DNA from: Certhia americana
Taxonomy: Eukaryota > Chordata > Aves > Passeriformes > Certhiidae
Direction of reading: 5' to 3'
DNA length: 64,000 nt
Assembly (NCBI GenBank): GCA_018697195.1
Contig: CM031858.1
Span: 84,751,034-84,815,033 of the forward strand
Below are positions 26,001 through 39,049 of the stretch, piece by piece; position 1 is the first letter of the stretch; each line of letters begins with the position of its first letter. The notes beneath the pieces are model-generated. The model searched no databases and was not told the origin of the DNA. It saw only the letters and a list, made by a program, of their open reading frames with translations. The translations under genes and the position numbers were made by a program.

Positions 26001-28274
26001 TTTTTGAGAAAAGGTTTTAAATTGTTTGGATGTTTCACTTCATTCAGGTCAAATCTTATGCTTCCTAGTTTTAGCAGGTGACCAGTGGAACTTGCTCAAT
26101 ACAAACTTCCAGCCTGTTGTGAATCAATCTCTGTCTCTGCTGCTGGTGGACAGTACAAACAGATTTCTATCATCCAAGCTGTTTAATGCAAGAAAGACCC
26201 TAGTGACAGTTTCAACACCTGTTAGATAATATTATAGTACTTTCCCCTTATTTTTTTTTTGCTATCTTTTGTTCATAAGTTGTATAGAGGACACTCAAGA
26301 GAGCAATCATTTCCCTACAGAGAGTATGAGCTGAACTAATCACACGGAGCACCCAGGATATGAATACATTGCCTGCCAAAATGTAAAGTGGCTACTCTAC
26401 ATTCATGCTTGCATCTCATGAGTTGACACATGTGTGGTCCACACCAGTTGCATCCTAACTTCTCAGTTATGCCACATGTGCTGCTTTGGGAACTGTCTTT
26501 TATTACAATCTTTGCAGTAGACTCACTGCTGTCTATGTATTTGCAAATGCACCCATTTTACAATATTTTGATAGGGATCTTACATCTTTAAGGAAATTAG
26601 GAATTTCTAGATCTTCTCTTTTGGGAGACATGTTTTTGTGGATCTGTGACAATTTGTGCTTTAGTTCTCCTATTGGGAACCTTTTTATGTTTTTTAGACT
26701 AAATTAATTTAAATTGAAAAAAAAAAAATTAGGATTAAAAAATCTCTGTCTCTGTGAAGGCAGATTATATGTGAAGCATATAATGTATAGCAACAGTCTA
26801 GTCTTCCCACTAGGGTTTATAACATATTGCAAAGAACATGGAGACTATTTACCACTTTACTACAGTCACATAATAGAGGGCTGGTATAAAAAGCACAGCT
26901 GGGAGAAGCATTGGGAGACTTTTTAGAAGCATGCTTTTTAGCCATTTACTATGCATAGGGTCCATTCCAACACTAACTAACCATCAGAAAAAATAGGAAG
27001 GAAAACAGACTGGTGGGGGTATTTTTATATTACAGTTTTTTTTTTTTTTTTAATAGTTTCTTAAATTATCTGGTGAGGTACAAACTGTGTCACTTCTATG
27101 CTTTCAGTGAAAAAAAAGAGATGGTATTTTAAAAGAACCTCTGAGTAAAGGAGCTATTTCTTTTAAACCTTCCTCTCTAAAGTAATTTTTTGTGGACTAA
27201 GAGCCAGACTGCCTTTAGCAGAAAGATTTATTTGTTAGCACAACAACATCTCTTGCTCGATATAGTTTCAACAGAGCTTCTCTTGTATGTTTTTTATAGA
27301 ACATAATACTCTCTGCAGAGAAAGCACCCCTCTTGGAACCTATGATCAGAAATTTCTATTTAAATGTAATTTTTTCAATGGACTTCTCCCCAAAATTCTG
27401 TTTTGGTCATATATTCAAATATGTTGGAAGAAACAAAGACTGTGTGTGTTTATATTTCTACCTACACTTGAAAAAATGAGGTTGAATCTCAACAAAAAAC
27501 CTTTTTTATCCCACTACTAGTGCCCATAATATGTTCCCTAAAAGACCACAGATATTTTCAAGCATTTATTTTGAACTTTCAAATGCTGGGTATGTTATCA
27601 GAGCATACATAACTGATAATTCTTTTTTCTGTGAACCAAAGAATTCAACAAAATTTCTAACTCACTTACATGCATTCAAGTGACTGCAAAAAAAGAAACA
27701 AAAGAAAAAAAGTTAATTATTTTCTTTCATACAATAAAATTATAACAAAACTAATAAGTATGAAATTATAGAGAAAATCAGAACATAATTCACTGGAGAA
27801 ATAATTTGGATTTTCTCATGTTGAAAGTACAAAATTCAGAGATCAAGTGAGAAATAGCTGTGCAAAGCAATTGAAAACCTAATGGTCATTCTCTATGTCT
27901 TGTAGAGACAGAAATGAGAGAAGGAATAACAATTTAAAGCTGCAGCTGTGATTACTGAATGTACTGGCGTGTTAATTCTGGAGAGAGCTTGTGTGATGTC
28001 TTGGTGTCTTTTACCCCCCTGGATTTTACATTTCCTTAAGGAATTTCCTTGTATTGTTTCCACAGCATGGCTGTGGATCAGTTTAAGATGACCTAAAGAA
28101 AGCAGAAATTGCCCTTTGTAGTTCGTCTTAAACCAGGGAATTGATTAGCTGGCAATTGGCAATAATGTTACGTCTGCTTGTGAATTTTCCTGCAGTGTCT
28201 GTATGGTTTTAATTTTACTCCATTTCCTTCATTATATCACATTGCATTCATGCGTTTTTAACTACCTCCTGCAG
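23086..28274. other. AT-rich unique DNA; one 145-codon T-rich frame
   Basis: The longest frame in the window runs at 24980-25417 on the plus strand. It encodes a hydrophobic, Phe/Leu/Cys-rich chain in T-rich DNA. I recognise no domain and no coding context, and such a length is only marginally unusual for a T-rich strand. A T run lies near 27039-27053 and an A run at 26719-26728. Nothing else was recognised. Confidence 0.45.
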
Positions 28275-28370
28275 AAGAATTTCTCTTTCAAGTGATTAGA
28301 AGTCGTTGGCTTTCCTCAGAGGCAGCGCAACGGACATGTTCTGTGTTAGACTGTTCAATGACAGAAAAAG
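28275..28370 (+). other. Exon-like 96-bp segment, unproven
   Basis: A CTACCTCCTGCAG acceptor-like sequence ends at 28274 and an AAAG|GTAATA donor-like sequence begins at 28371. Between them two plus-strand frames close quickly. The third (first full codon at 28277) stays open through the segment and on to a TAG near 28420. It holds three CpGs within about 30 bases (about 28304-28332), which is unusual in this CpG-poor window. The length of 96 is a multiple of three. I do not recognise the peptide, which is rich in Arg, Ser and Cys. The acceptor has a modest pyrimidine tract and the donor lacks G at +5. It could be an alternative or lncRNA exon, a conserved non-coding element, or chance. Confidence 0.22.
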
Positions 28371-31300
28371 GTAATATTTTCTGCATCTGTAAAGACCTTA
28401 TTTTACAAAGACTGGTTTAGGCATGTTGAGTTTAAATTTATACAATTGGGAACAACAATAAGTAGGGAAATACTCAATGGAAAAACACTCTATGTTGCGT
28501 CGTCCTTCCATTGCAGCATCCTTAACTGATATTAATAAATGCAAAGCATATTTTTTCTACTGAATAAGGTACTCAAGCAGAAAAATTATACATATTAGCT
28601 TCCTGCATGCAATAGTTTTTTGCTTCAGTATGTTAGGTGCATGCATTCCCATTTCTAATGCAAGGTATACAAATCTCAAATAAATTTTACAGTCTAATAT
28701 AGTCTAAAATATGTTAGGGTCACACCAATGCATTTTTTAATTATTCCTTCTTGAACTATTTCCTTCCAAAGAAAACAAACTATTTCATTTCTTTATATCA
28801 TTAACAGCTTCAAAATGACCACTCATATACACAGCATAGTTTTACCGTACGAGAAATTTTGAATCGTCACAATTAACAGTAATTTAACAGAACAAATGAA
28901 TGAATTTTCCCATTTCTTCAAACTATTCTTGGGTATAAAATTCAGATTAACAAGATTATAATCTCAACATCTCTGGACATTTTGTCCCTTTTTGGTAAAT
29001 ACCAGCAGTGAAGTCCATTCCCTAGTAGCAGGTATCTTCTTTCCTTTCAATAACCATTCAAATGGTAGCCTAAATGAAGTATATACCTGTCAAAATACTT
29101 TCTGTTCTATAATTGCAGCTAGTTTTCTAAAGAAAAGCACTGTTAAAATTTATAATGGATAAACATGGAAAATTAACTTTTTTAGCATTTTGAGAAGCAT
29201 TTAATTTTATTTGATATGTGACTGCATTGAATAGTTTCTTTACGTAATATTGGTGAAGGGCAAAGATGGGGATTTTGTTTCCCTTTTTGTTAGTGATCAA
29301 AACTGAAAGTCTAAGAGACAATAAACAAAGACACTATGAATTTTTTTGCTGAACTTATCTGCTTCACTGGGCCTGATTCAAAATCTCTGAACAATATTGC
29401 TAGTCATGTACAGCAACCTCCCAGTTATGAAACAAATTCTTAAAATTATTCCTGTACTGAATGGCTATAATAAAGGTATTCTATTTTCCTACTGGAATGT
29501 CAATTATTTGGAAAGTAGCCAGAAAATCTGGCATATTCAAGAGTTAATTACAGTTGGTTTTATAGCCTGGTTTCAAAAAAGTAAAATAACATAGACATGT
29601 TTTTCATAAATTATGCATGATGGTTTTAACACCAGCTGGAAATTAAACTCCAAATAAGCCGTTTCTTTTACCCTATCCCTTCCCAGAAGGGCAAAAGGAC
29701 AAAAACATAGACTATGGGTTGAAATAACTATTTATTGAAAGCACAAAGTGATGGAAAAAGAAATACACAGTAACAATATTAATAACTAAAGTGCATAAAA
29801 CCCAAAGGTGTTTTACTCACAGAATGATGTTCACCACCTCAACATGAATAAATACAGAACTAAGAAATTCCTCGTGTCTTTCATCTAGTAAGGCGCTTCT
29901 CTTAATTTTGGTAATTCATTGCAACTTGCATTTATATTGCAGATTTTAGTTTTTATCCATTCATCTCTCTAGTAAGGAACAGTTTAATTTTGGAAAAAAC
30001 TCACAAGAGCACACTGGCTGTTTTATATTGATATAGTTTTAATTTCAGTTTTTATTTTTGAGGTCTGCCTCTCCTGGATGTAGTTTCAAACAGTATAGCA
30101 AATCATATCAAAACCGAGCTAATTCATGTGCAACATACAGTCAGCTTGGTTCACTCAAGTATTTTCTGTGCAGTCACACAAAGATGTGTGGCTTGCAGAC
30201 TCAGCTTCCCTCTCGGTATAAATTTAAGGGGATTTTTTTGGGTTTCCATAAGTCTCTTACAAACAAATTTGCATGAACACTTTACTGCCTCACTGTCCAT
30301 GATTATATTTATTTTGTGAACAAAATAAAAATGGGCCATAAATCTTCCATTACTCTTGTTAACTTAGAGCATCTGCTCTAGTAATAAGCACCTGGTTGAA
30401 AAACTTTGACATCTGTGAATCTCTCAGTTGATAGACTTGCCCTTACTGAGTGTGCCCACAGAGATGATGAAAACATTATTAGATCTATTTCACAGAACTT
30501 TTTTTGGTAGTCCCATGGACCTTTGCCAAAGTTGTAGTCTGGTTGTGTGGCTTCTATGCACTTTCTGTCTTATTTTTACAGTTCTAAGTTTTGCATTGAA
30601 GCATCTACTAAAACAATGTATACCTCCAATACTTTCATGAAAACTGTAAAGAACACATTTGCTAGTGATATGTAGGTTTCAAGGAACTGGAAAACAAGGA
30701 GAGTTTGACAGGCAGCTGAACAGCAGCTCTCTTTAATCATGCATTATGCTCCTGGTAAATGTAAGTGCAAAAAAAGTTTGTAGCACCATACTGACAAGTA
30801 TCACTTGAAGAACAACATGCCTTTAATGAAAAAAGCGGAGTGGAAGTGCATGAGTTTCAATCAAAACTATGTCACAGGATTTAGGGGCAGTTTCAGATAA
30901 TTATGTTTTTGCCCAGAAAATATGCAAAAAAGAAAAAAATAGTGGAAGTAATAAAGCTTTATCCCCTGTTGAAACTCTCTGTTTGCTTTTGATAATATCA
31001 TCTTCCATTTCTCAAGAAACATTTGCAAATCAGTCTGAAAAGGTGAAAAGCAGACAAGCTATATTACAGCTGTCACTTCTGGGAATTTTTATTTTTCCTT
31101 TAGACAAAGATCTTTTTCTCCATCTAATTTTGAATTGGTGAAAGGAGCAGATATGTAGTCTTTGATTACAGCTATAATTGAAATGTATGTATGTGTACAT
31201 GTGTTTTTGAGTGAGTGTGTGAGGGCGTAAGGTATGCTCCCACCTATACCTGTCTTCATATGTTTATGTAGAAACATACAATGCCAACTTCCACATTGAA

Positions 31301-32649
31301 CCAATATTTCGGTTTGTGATCTCCAGGTAAAATAACCAATCTCTGCAACTAATTTTTAATAATATTTTTCATCCTCTGGTTAGTTTCTCTTTGAAATTTT
31401 TGCCTTAAGGCAAAGGATTCAGCTCGCAGACTGATATGCTCTGAGCATAATTCCAATGTAATCTTTTTTAATTCTGTGAAAATTAAAATTCTTGTTCTAC
31501 AATTAATTCAAGTTTTGCATGATCTTGCTGCTTGTCTTACAAGTTAAAGTCCAGGCATTTGCAAATAGGATACTAATGAAGTGTAAAATGACATCTGGTT
31601 TTCATGAGTATCATCCCATTGTAGGATTTTAACTCAGTTTTGTCAAGCTGACTGTTGTGATCACAGAGGGCAGATATAAAAACTTAGTGGATTTGGACTA
31701 GTTTAGATAGCCAGCTTACTTTGATTCTTCCATTAGATGGCTTATCTCAGGGAAGATTAAACCACCAGCTATTTTTTTAAAGGATATGATGTGAATTTAA
31801 TGCATTGAAAAGTTGTGATAGAACAAACAGCTCTGGGAGTGAAGCCAACATTTCTGACTTTGGAGTTGTATATATGAACAGGTCCTAAAAGGAATTTAAA
31901 AGCAGCTTGGTTCTGGGGGCAGTGACTTTCTTTTTCTTTTATCATTCCTGAAGCTCTCTACCTGAGGCTTTCATACCTTGGGCTCCAAACACAAAACTAT
32001 TATATGAAAGGTCCTCTGACATGCTTTTAAGAAATTATTCTCCCAAATTTGTGGACAGAGTTCAATTGATTAAGTATGCTCAATGGAGATGTTGAAGGAT
32101 AGATTGTAATGGACTTGCTTTTGAAGATGAGTATCAAAACAGGCATTCACTATGTCTATTATTCAAAATCTGCCTAAAAGTTAAATTTTGGAGGTATCTC
32201 ATTATCTGACAAACTGCTACTGAAAACTGCTGAAGTTGGTACAGAAAAACAGACCTTCCAGAGTTGTACTCACTCTCAACCTCAAGGAATTCTACAAGCA
32301 AAAGTACAGAGAAATTGTTTTCTTTTTATTCCATTAACTCAAGACAACTGATGAAGATGAGACAACACTTGAATTTTAAGAGTAGAGAAAATTAATTTCA
32401 TCCATCCTTATGCTACACAAGGATTTGCTTCTGAATTTTTAATCACAGCAAGATTTTTAAAATCCTCACTCTGACTTTTCCTGAAAAACAGAGATTTTAC
32501 ACTTTTAAATAAGTATTTGCCATCATCTGTAACATGAAAATACTCTATATCTGAATCCAAGCAAGCAAACCCACCCACCTGAATGATTATCTAAGTTCTA
32601 ATAAGTTAATGGCAGTAAATAAAAACACCAAACTCAATTACAAACAGTC
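28371..32649. other. AT-rich unique DNA, no gene seen
   Basis: Open frames are all shorter than about 90 codons and lack recognisable content. Overlapping frames on both strands at 30058-30339 are chance. A weak GTAT/GTGT patch lies at 31182-31225 and a 13-base palindrome ATGCTCTGAGCAT near 31436-31448. No transposon family was recognised. Confidence 0.5.
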
Positions 32650-32673
32650 AAAAAAAAAAAAAAAAAAAAAAAA
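32650..32673. repeat. Poly-A, 24 bases
   Basis: An uninterrupted A run is followed by GGAAAAGAAACAGG. The sequence upstream is not recognisably derived from a processed mRNA, and no flanking duplication was found, so it is treated as simple sequence. Confidence 0.92.
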
Positions 32674-35225
32674 GGAAAAGAAACAGGAAATCGATTAATG
32701 ATTTCATGCATAAACACTGTCACACAGATTTGTGTATTGTTTTACTCAAAGGAAGCAAATACCAATGTACTAACTTCAATTATTCTACATGGAAGGTTTT
32801 TTGTTGGTTTATTTTTTGCAAACTAGCCTAATATATTTCATGTACTGTACAAAGTCATACAAAATAAGCTGTTAGAATGGAAGTATTATTATGCAATGAA
32901 TATATTTTTGCTAGCCATTTAAGAAAAGTAAATTATTAGGAGATGCAATTGCTTATCATTTAGTCAATTGACAGAGTACACACTCATCCCTTTAATTAAA
33001 GGTATTAATTCACCCATAAAGAAGATTTCACATCCTTTTACATCAAGACTTCTAAAGAAATATTATCAATATAATTTTTAACCCTGTTGAAATGTTTCAG
33101 TATGTTCCATTTAACCTTTTCATGCATTACTAAATGTGCCAATATTATATTTAGGCAGAATATGGAATATATGGTGTAACTATTTTCCTATACTTTGATC
33201 TATGCTGGAAAAAGATCATTCTAATCACATAAAAATCAAATATGCTGTACAGTGAGTTTCATTCTAAAATACCGAATGATAGTTATTAAAGAAAATCCTT
33301 CCTGGAGTTATAACAGCCTAGTAGCAGGTGTACTTTAAGCAGTAACATTGGAAGTCTATTTTCACATGAATTTTTATTATTATCTACAGAAAATAAACCC
33401 CAAGCAATTAAAGAAAATATAGCTAATTTAAAAAAAAAATAAGAAAAGAGAATTCATTGCAATCTAACCATCAAATTATCCTGCAAGATGTGATCAGTGA
33501 TGATTCTGTGGTACAGAATCAAAATTCTCTTGAACTGCTAAGTGAGAACTTGTACATATCACACTAAAGTATATTTGGGATTTCTCCTTTATTGCATATA
33601 GCTGATTTCTCCTATTTAGGAGACTCTTAGTTCTATACAGTCTCATTCTCACACGAGTCAGGAGAAAGTTAAATACAGATTGACATAGAGTAGGAGGAAT
33701 GCATTATGTATTCATTTTTCAGCATACAATTAGTTACAAATAGGCTAGAACCTACAGCTAAGACTGCCTTATCAATGCCTGTATATTGCAGAAATGTATG
33801 CTGAAACTCCTAAACAAATGTTTTGTTCTATACAACAAAATTCAAAGAGAAACATCAATGCATGAGTGATTAAATAAGTTTAAACCAGCAGTGTTACTTG
33901 TTAGTCTCCCTTATCCTGACAAGTTCAATGAAAGTTGAAATTAATGAAACATGCTGATCTGATGAATCTCACTGAGAGTGTGTACTACTGGGAGGTACCC
34001 AGACTGTCTGAATCAGAAAGGGGAAAAATAAAATACTGGAAAGAACATGAGGATTTAAAAGCATGAAATAAAAGGTAAAGCCTTTTTTTTCAGTATGTAT
34101 TTTTGTATTTATGTAGTCAATGATGGACATAGAAATCTTTATAGGCTTCATCCATGTCCTGTTTTAATGACTGAATCACCCACTTTATGAAAATTCCATA
34201 TTTTTTTTCCTGTGGAAGGAAATTATTAAAAAATCCCCAGAAGACAAGCAAAAGAAAAAGAAAAACACAAAGCATCACAAAATGTATAAATATTCTGCCA
34301 ATAAATTAGAAAAATTAAGTTATTTTTCAGCAGGTACATTGCTTTTTGCAAATAACTGTTTGAAAAGAATTTGAGCATGAAAACTGCATGAATATGCCTT
34401 GATAATAGTTTAGATTCTGTCCGTTTCTAGATGTTTTTACTTTTCCCCTACACATAACACTTCGAGCTGAAATACACCCTGAAATAGTTCAGGCACCATG
34501 TAATAGCAATCTACTAAACCAGGACCCATGTGGAACAAAAACAGAATGCTGCTTTTCAAACTTTTCAAACTTTCTCTTACATTTCTTCCTTGAAGTTGAT
34601 TATATTTGCATTACTTAATATATTCATGTTTGCACCTTTTTCCAATTTTCATTGTGGCACAGACCAAGGAAACAGTCATAAACTGCCAGATGTAAACTGA
34701 GCAGACACCAAGGGTAGTGTGAGAGTGCTGTGTTAGAGGGCATTTGACCATTATTCATTCAAAACCAAGCATACAAGTCAATTCTTGCCACATTTCATAG
34801 CCTATATCCTGGCATAATGGCCTCTGCTCTAATCAATATTTCCAATTGTACTAGACTCCTATCGGTGACATTAAAGTGAATGAGGATTATTTTGGGATAT
34901 AACCATATTGACCAAACAATTATCTTGTGGAAACAGTAGATCATTACAGCCCCTTTTCTTCTTAAATAACTAATTCAGCATTTGAAACATGGCCCTACTT
35001 CAGTGTCTTGCCACAAATGGCCTCCTAGCTCTCTACAAATCTTTTTCATTGAACCACTTTTGCTTTTACATATGATAGAAAAATATGAAATATGTAAATT
35101 ACATTGTCAATTTCCTACTGTTTTTATTATATTTTGGATTAATTTACTTTTTAAATTGCTTATTAATCTTACACCAAAACTACTTTTCCAGTTACATCTT
35201 AAATTTCTTCTGGAGTCAGATTACT
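32674..35225. other. AT-rich unique DNA, no gene seen
   Basis: No coding or RNA-gene signal was found. Purine-rich low complexity occurs near 34228-34275. Apart from the hairpin at 33501-33521, listed separately, nothing stands out. Confidence 0.5.
33501..33521. repeat. Perfect hairpin, 9-bp arms and 3-base loop
   Basis: TGATTCTGT (33501-33509) and ACAGAATCA (33513-33521) are exact reverse complements around GGT. Each arm resembles the terminal repeat unit of CR1 in opposite orientation. Two abutting CR1 tails are conceivable, but no CR1 body sequence is visible on either side. Confidence 0.85.
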
Positions 35226-35300
35226 GAATCATAGAATCACTAAGGCTGGAAAAGACTTTAAGATCATGAAGTCCAACTGTTGACCAGAACAAAGCTATGG
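35226..35300 (-). mobile_element. CR1 LINE 3' terminus (short antisense fragment)
   Basis: GAATCATAGAATCACTAAGG, then CTGGAAAAGACTTTAAGATC and TGAAGTCCAACTGTTGACC, follow the reverse complement of the avian CR1 3' end block by block. Only about 75 bp are recognisable before similarity fades, so this is an extremely 5'-truncated copy, sense strand minus. Confidence 0.87.
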
Positions 35301-37440
35301 GAGAAATTCTGCAAATTTATTCTTCAATTTTTAGCCTCATTAAAATGAGGCTTATCTTAATTACTAACTCAGGTTTCATAATGAATCTTTTCAAAGCTGC
35401 ATATCAAAAATTTTTGCTCATTCCTTTTCATTGCTGAGATGAAAAGACAATGCATTTTTCTACTTACTGAAATCAATGAGAAGTTAAAACGTTTGATTCA
35501 TCTGAAATTCAGGATTTTTGAAATGCTGAAATAAAGTTTTAGGATCCTAAAATGACCTCTCACAACTTTTACTGCATAGATAGATGCTCTACAAAAAGAT
35601 GTGTAATTTGAAAATACAAATCAATTGATTTTCTTTTTGGCTAATATACACAGAAAACAACTAGAGCTGATCAACTACAAGCTGAAGCATAAATATTCTC
35701 CTAGACCGAAAAAGTCTTTGTTGGTTAGACAGCCCTTAGGAATCAGAAGTGTGATTTTTTTTTTGGCTCATCCTCAGTGTTGATGAGCTACAACCTTCTG
35801 ATTCTGGTTTTCTTGTGTCAGTATTTTTCCTCCAGAATCCTTAGCTGTCCCCTATGACAATCTCAACAATTACACTTATCTGTTATGAGTTTTGACATCC
35901 TAACGAAATTGAACCAGCACCTGGATCACAGAAACACCAGGCTGAAGGTCACATTAACAACCTTAAGCTGGTTGGAAGATAAACTGATTATCCATCCTAG
36001 CTACAGGCTTAAATCAAATGGAGGTGTGTCTGTGGGAGGGGTGTGGAGGAAGAGCAAATTGGGTCCTGCTAGGAAGAAGTCTAGTTCAGAAGAGCCGTTC
36101 AAGGCTCCTGTACATTTCCAGAAACCTGCAGGGCTCCTAGGAGAATATGTTTGCCGTTTCTGATGGGGATATCACAGCTTCCCATTTGCACTGGGCATCT
36201 CTCCTTAACCACGTAAATCTGCTTTTGTACAAACACAGATGCAGTAATGTAGGTTGATTTTACAGGTTTTATTTTAAACATTTTATTTCTGTTTTTATGT
36301 AGATGCAATTCAAAATTTACATATTTTTTCATAAATTGATATTGTGACAAAAAGAAATTATTATTTCTGAAATTTAGAAAAAAAAAATCTTCTGGCTAAA
36401 ATTCAAAACTATTTCTTGAAAAGAACCCATACCTTTCCCTACTAGACTCTGAACTTTATGCGCTGATTTCAGCTAAGATTTATTACCAAAAGAATCTGTG
36501 CTTGGTCTTGGAACCAAAAAGGGTGTTAGAGTAGAGTCTTAGTGCAAGGACCTGTTCAGTGATACAAGAAAAAAAAAAAAAAGAAAAAGAAAAGTGGTTC
36601 ATTTTGTAAAGTGAGACCTGCTCCACCATATCTTGTGTTGTCTTGAGAAATTCCTCTGCAGCCTGTCTTTTAGAAAATTTCCCACTTAGAGAAGAACTTT
36701 GAAATGCTCAAGTTTGTCATAAATTGAAACTGCATTCTCCAATATACTCTGCTGATAATAGGTTCTGTATTCATATGCTGACAGATATGTTTTCTTACAA
36801 TCTTTTCATAATAATTTTAAGCATTATAAACATGACAATGACATTAATTTACTGAGAGAAGTGAAAAAGAAGAGCAGGGATGAAATACACAAATTAAGGA
36901 AGATTAAATACTAAATATTGATGCCATTAAAAGTTTAAAGTAACATTTTCATCCTTTCAGATTTCAGATAGAAATATATGTTTTAAGATTTCCATGGAAA
37001 ATCCAGCTTTCTGTTTAAATGTTACAAGCAATGGAAAAGTAAACCAGCTCACACTAAGGAACATCTAATAAAATATTTTAGTTTTTTTAGTTACTAAAAA
37101 CATATTATAAAATGACTATATTTGTGCTAGTGTGGACATATATATATAAAATAGCTTTTATAATCAGGTTTAAAGTTTTTTCTCATTAGTAGCTGATTAT
37201 AAGATTTTTTTTCATAGTTTTAGAGAGACTATTGTAATTATGTATATAGTTATGTTTGATCACTATTTCTAAGCTGTTAGTCCATTATCTTCATAATAGA
37301 TAATGAATTTATTATGACATCTTCCCACAGAATTACCAAACAATGAAAAAATGAAATGAATTATAAAAACAAGATTGTGCCTTTGAAATATCATTAAAAT
37401 AGACAATCATTTTATTAATCAAATAATGATTTGATTACAT
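35301..37440. other. Unique DNA; balanced-composition patch at 35.88-36.24 kb
   Basis: Between about 35885 and 36240 the G+C content rises and a 92-codon plus-strand frame is open (35885-36163). It includes a G-rich GTGGGAGGGGTGTGGAGG stretch. The peptide has no recognised domain, and clear splice sites or a promoter are lacking. It may be an old repeat. A-rich low complexity lies at about 36570-36595. The rest is AT-rich and featureless. Confidence 0.45.
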
Positions 37441-37583
37441 AGATAGATACAGATATAGATATAGATATAGATATAGATATAGATATAGATATAGATATAG
37501 ATATAGATATAGATATAGATATAGATAAAGATATAGATATAGATATAGATATAGATATAGATATAGATATAGATATAGATATA
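37441..37583. repeat. (AGATAT)22 hexamer microsatellite
   Basis: After a short GATA-like lead-in, about 22 in-phase copies of AGATAT run from 37451 with a single T-to-A change at 37528. The repeat gives dipeptide frames (Ile-Ser and Tyr-Leu on the minus strand) that are not genes. The near purity suggests an actively length-variable locus. Confidence 0.97.
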
Positions 37584-39049
37584 TTAAAATATAATATGTG
37601 ACCCCAGGACAATGTATATTTAGATACAGGTATACAGGTACATAAATTGAACACATATTTATGTAAGCATGGTTTTTGTTCCTTGTGTTAAATCCCCTTT
37701 AGTCTCAATGAAGTTTTGAAAGTAATGTAAAAGTTACTGCCTTATTTCTTCCTTTATGTTTGTTTAATCTATTTCTTGACAATGCTCACCCTTCATCAGT
37801 TATTTTTCATCCATTTTCTAGCAGTTACACCTGGTGCTGCTGCTGGGAAATGATGCAGTCAGTGTTTCATGTCAATGTAAAGCAAAAATGTCTGATGTGC
37901 ACTTGCAATTGCTGGTTCCTATAAATGGCCTCACGTTTTCCAGTAGTTTAAAACTAGGGAGGGCAACTTGGCACTGTGGGACTCTGCAGATTAAATTGCT
38001 AGGAAATAAATGAATGTGATTAAATCCAACATCATTGATGTCTGCATCTATTTCTGGCCACCAACATGCCAATACTTTGTCTGCCTCAGTAAATATTGCG
38101 GGGATCCTGGATTGTAGCAGTGGGTAGGGCAATATTGTAATAACCCTTTGTTAATTTTTCATAGTGACTGATCTATTCATGTAATCTATCCAAATCATCT
38201 GTTCTGTAATCTTTTACAAATTTATGAGTATCCATGTACATTTATATGCTTTGATGCTCAGAGCAGGGAGATAGGTAGCTTAGCTAATCAATCAGTTGGT
38301 CATGGAAAAAAAAGATACCTGTGTTCAAAAAGCATAAGAACTAATCCCCTAATGGGTGCTAGATTTCAGTGAGATACAAATATAAATAGGCAAAGCTGAG
38401 GCTGAATCTCCTTCATATGCCATGGTTTCTGTAAGATGATACTGCAAAAATCTGAAATGAGGAAGTAATGCTCAAATTGCAATCATTTTTTTAAAAATTG
38501 AAAGAGGAAAAAAAATGCAACAGTCAGACAAGACTTGGTAGTACTTTTAAAAAGTAGCATGAACTAATGAGTTGTAGTCCTTTCTGTGAATTGAACTGTT
38601 TCTGTTTCTAAGATATATTGGTCTTTCTTGAAATGGATGTAAATGATTTATAGTTGGATGACCTGGATATGTCATGCTGGAGTTGGCTGCTGCTGCTGTC
38701 TCTGGCATGGCTGAAACTCAGTCTGAGTAGTCTTGTGCAGTTAATCTAATTGTATAGCTGATATTTTTGCTTTGTCATCTTTGAGAAATATCTTTGTAAA
38801 AGTATATTTTTTTTTTTTTTACACTTTTCAAGGAGAATTTTAGACTAAGATGTGTGTTAATCTATTTTTTGGTATATGCAGTATTACAAAAAAAAAATCA
38901 TGACAGTAAATAGTGTTTACTCTTGCAATTTATCATACACTATGTTCCTTCTGTAAGGACATAAAGAGCAGTTGCCTGTCTCAAATACAATCAAGACCAC
39001 AGAAGGAATTTGCTGTAAGATGAGGAGACATTTGTGAAAGGGTGGTGCT
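37584..39049. other. AT-rich unique DNA, no gene seen
   Basis: Only chance open frames occur, for example an 86-codon minus-strand frame at 37872-38132. A CTGCTGCTGCTGTCTCTGG spot lies at about 38686-38705 and a T14 run at 38807-38820. No repeat family was recognised. Confidence 0.5.

Noticed and set aside
32650..32673. Poly-A tract as the tail of a processed pseudogene
   Set aside because: No mRNA-like sequence or target-site duplication is visible upstream, and CR1 machinery does not usually generate poly-A-tailed copies.
37415..37656. Two long overlapping minus-strand frames of alternating Ile-Ser and Tyr-Leu
   Set aside because: They are direct translations of the AGATAT hexamer array. 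Any frame free of the TAG phase stays open.
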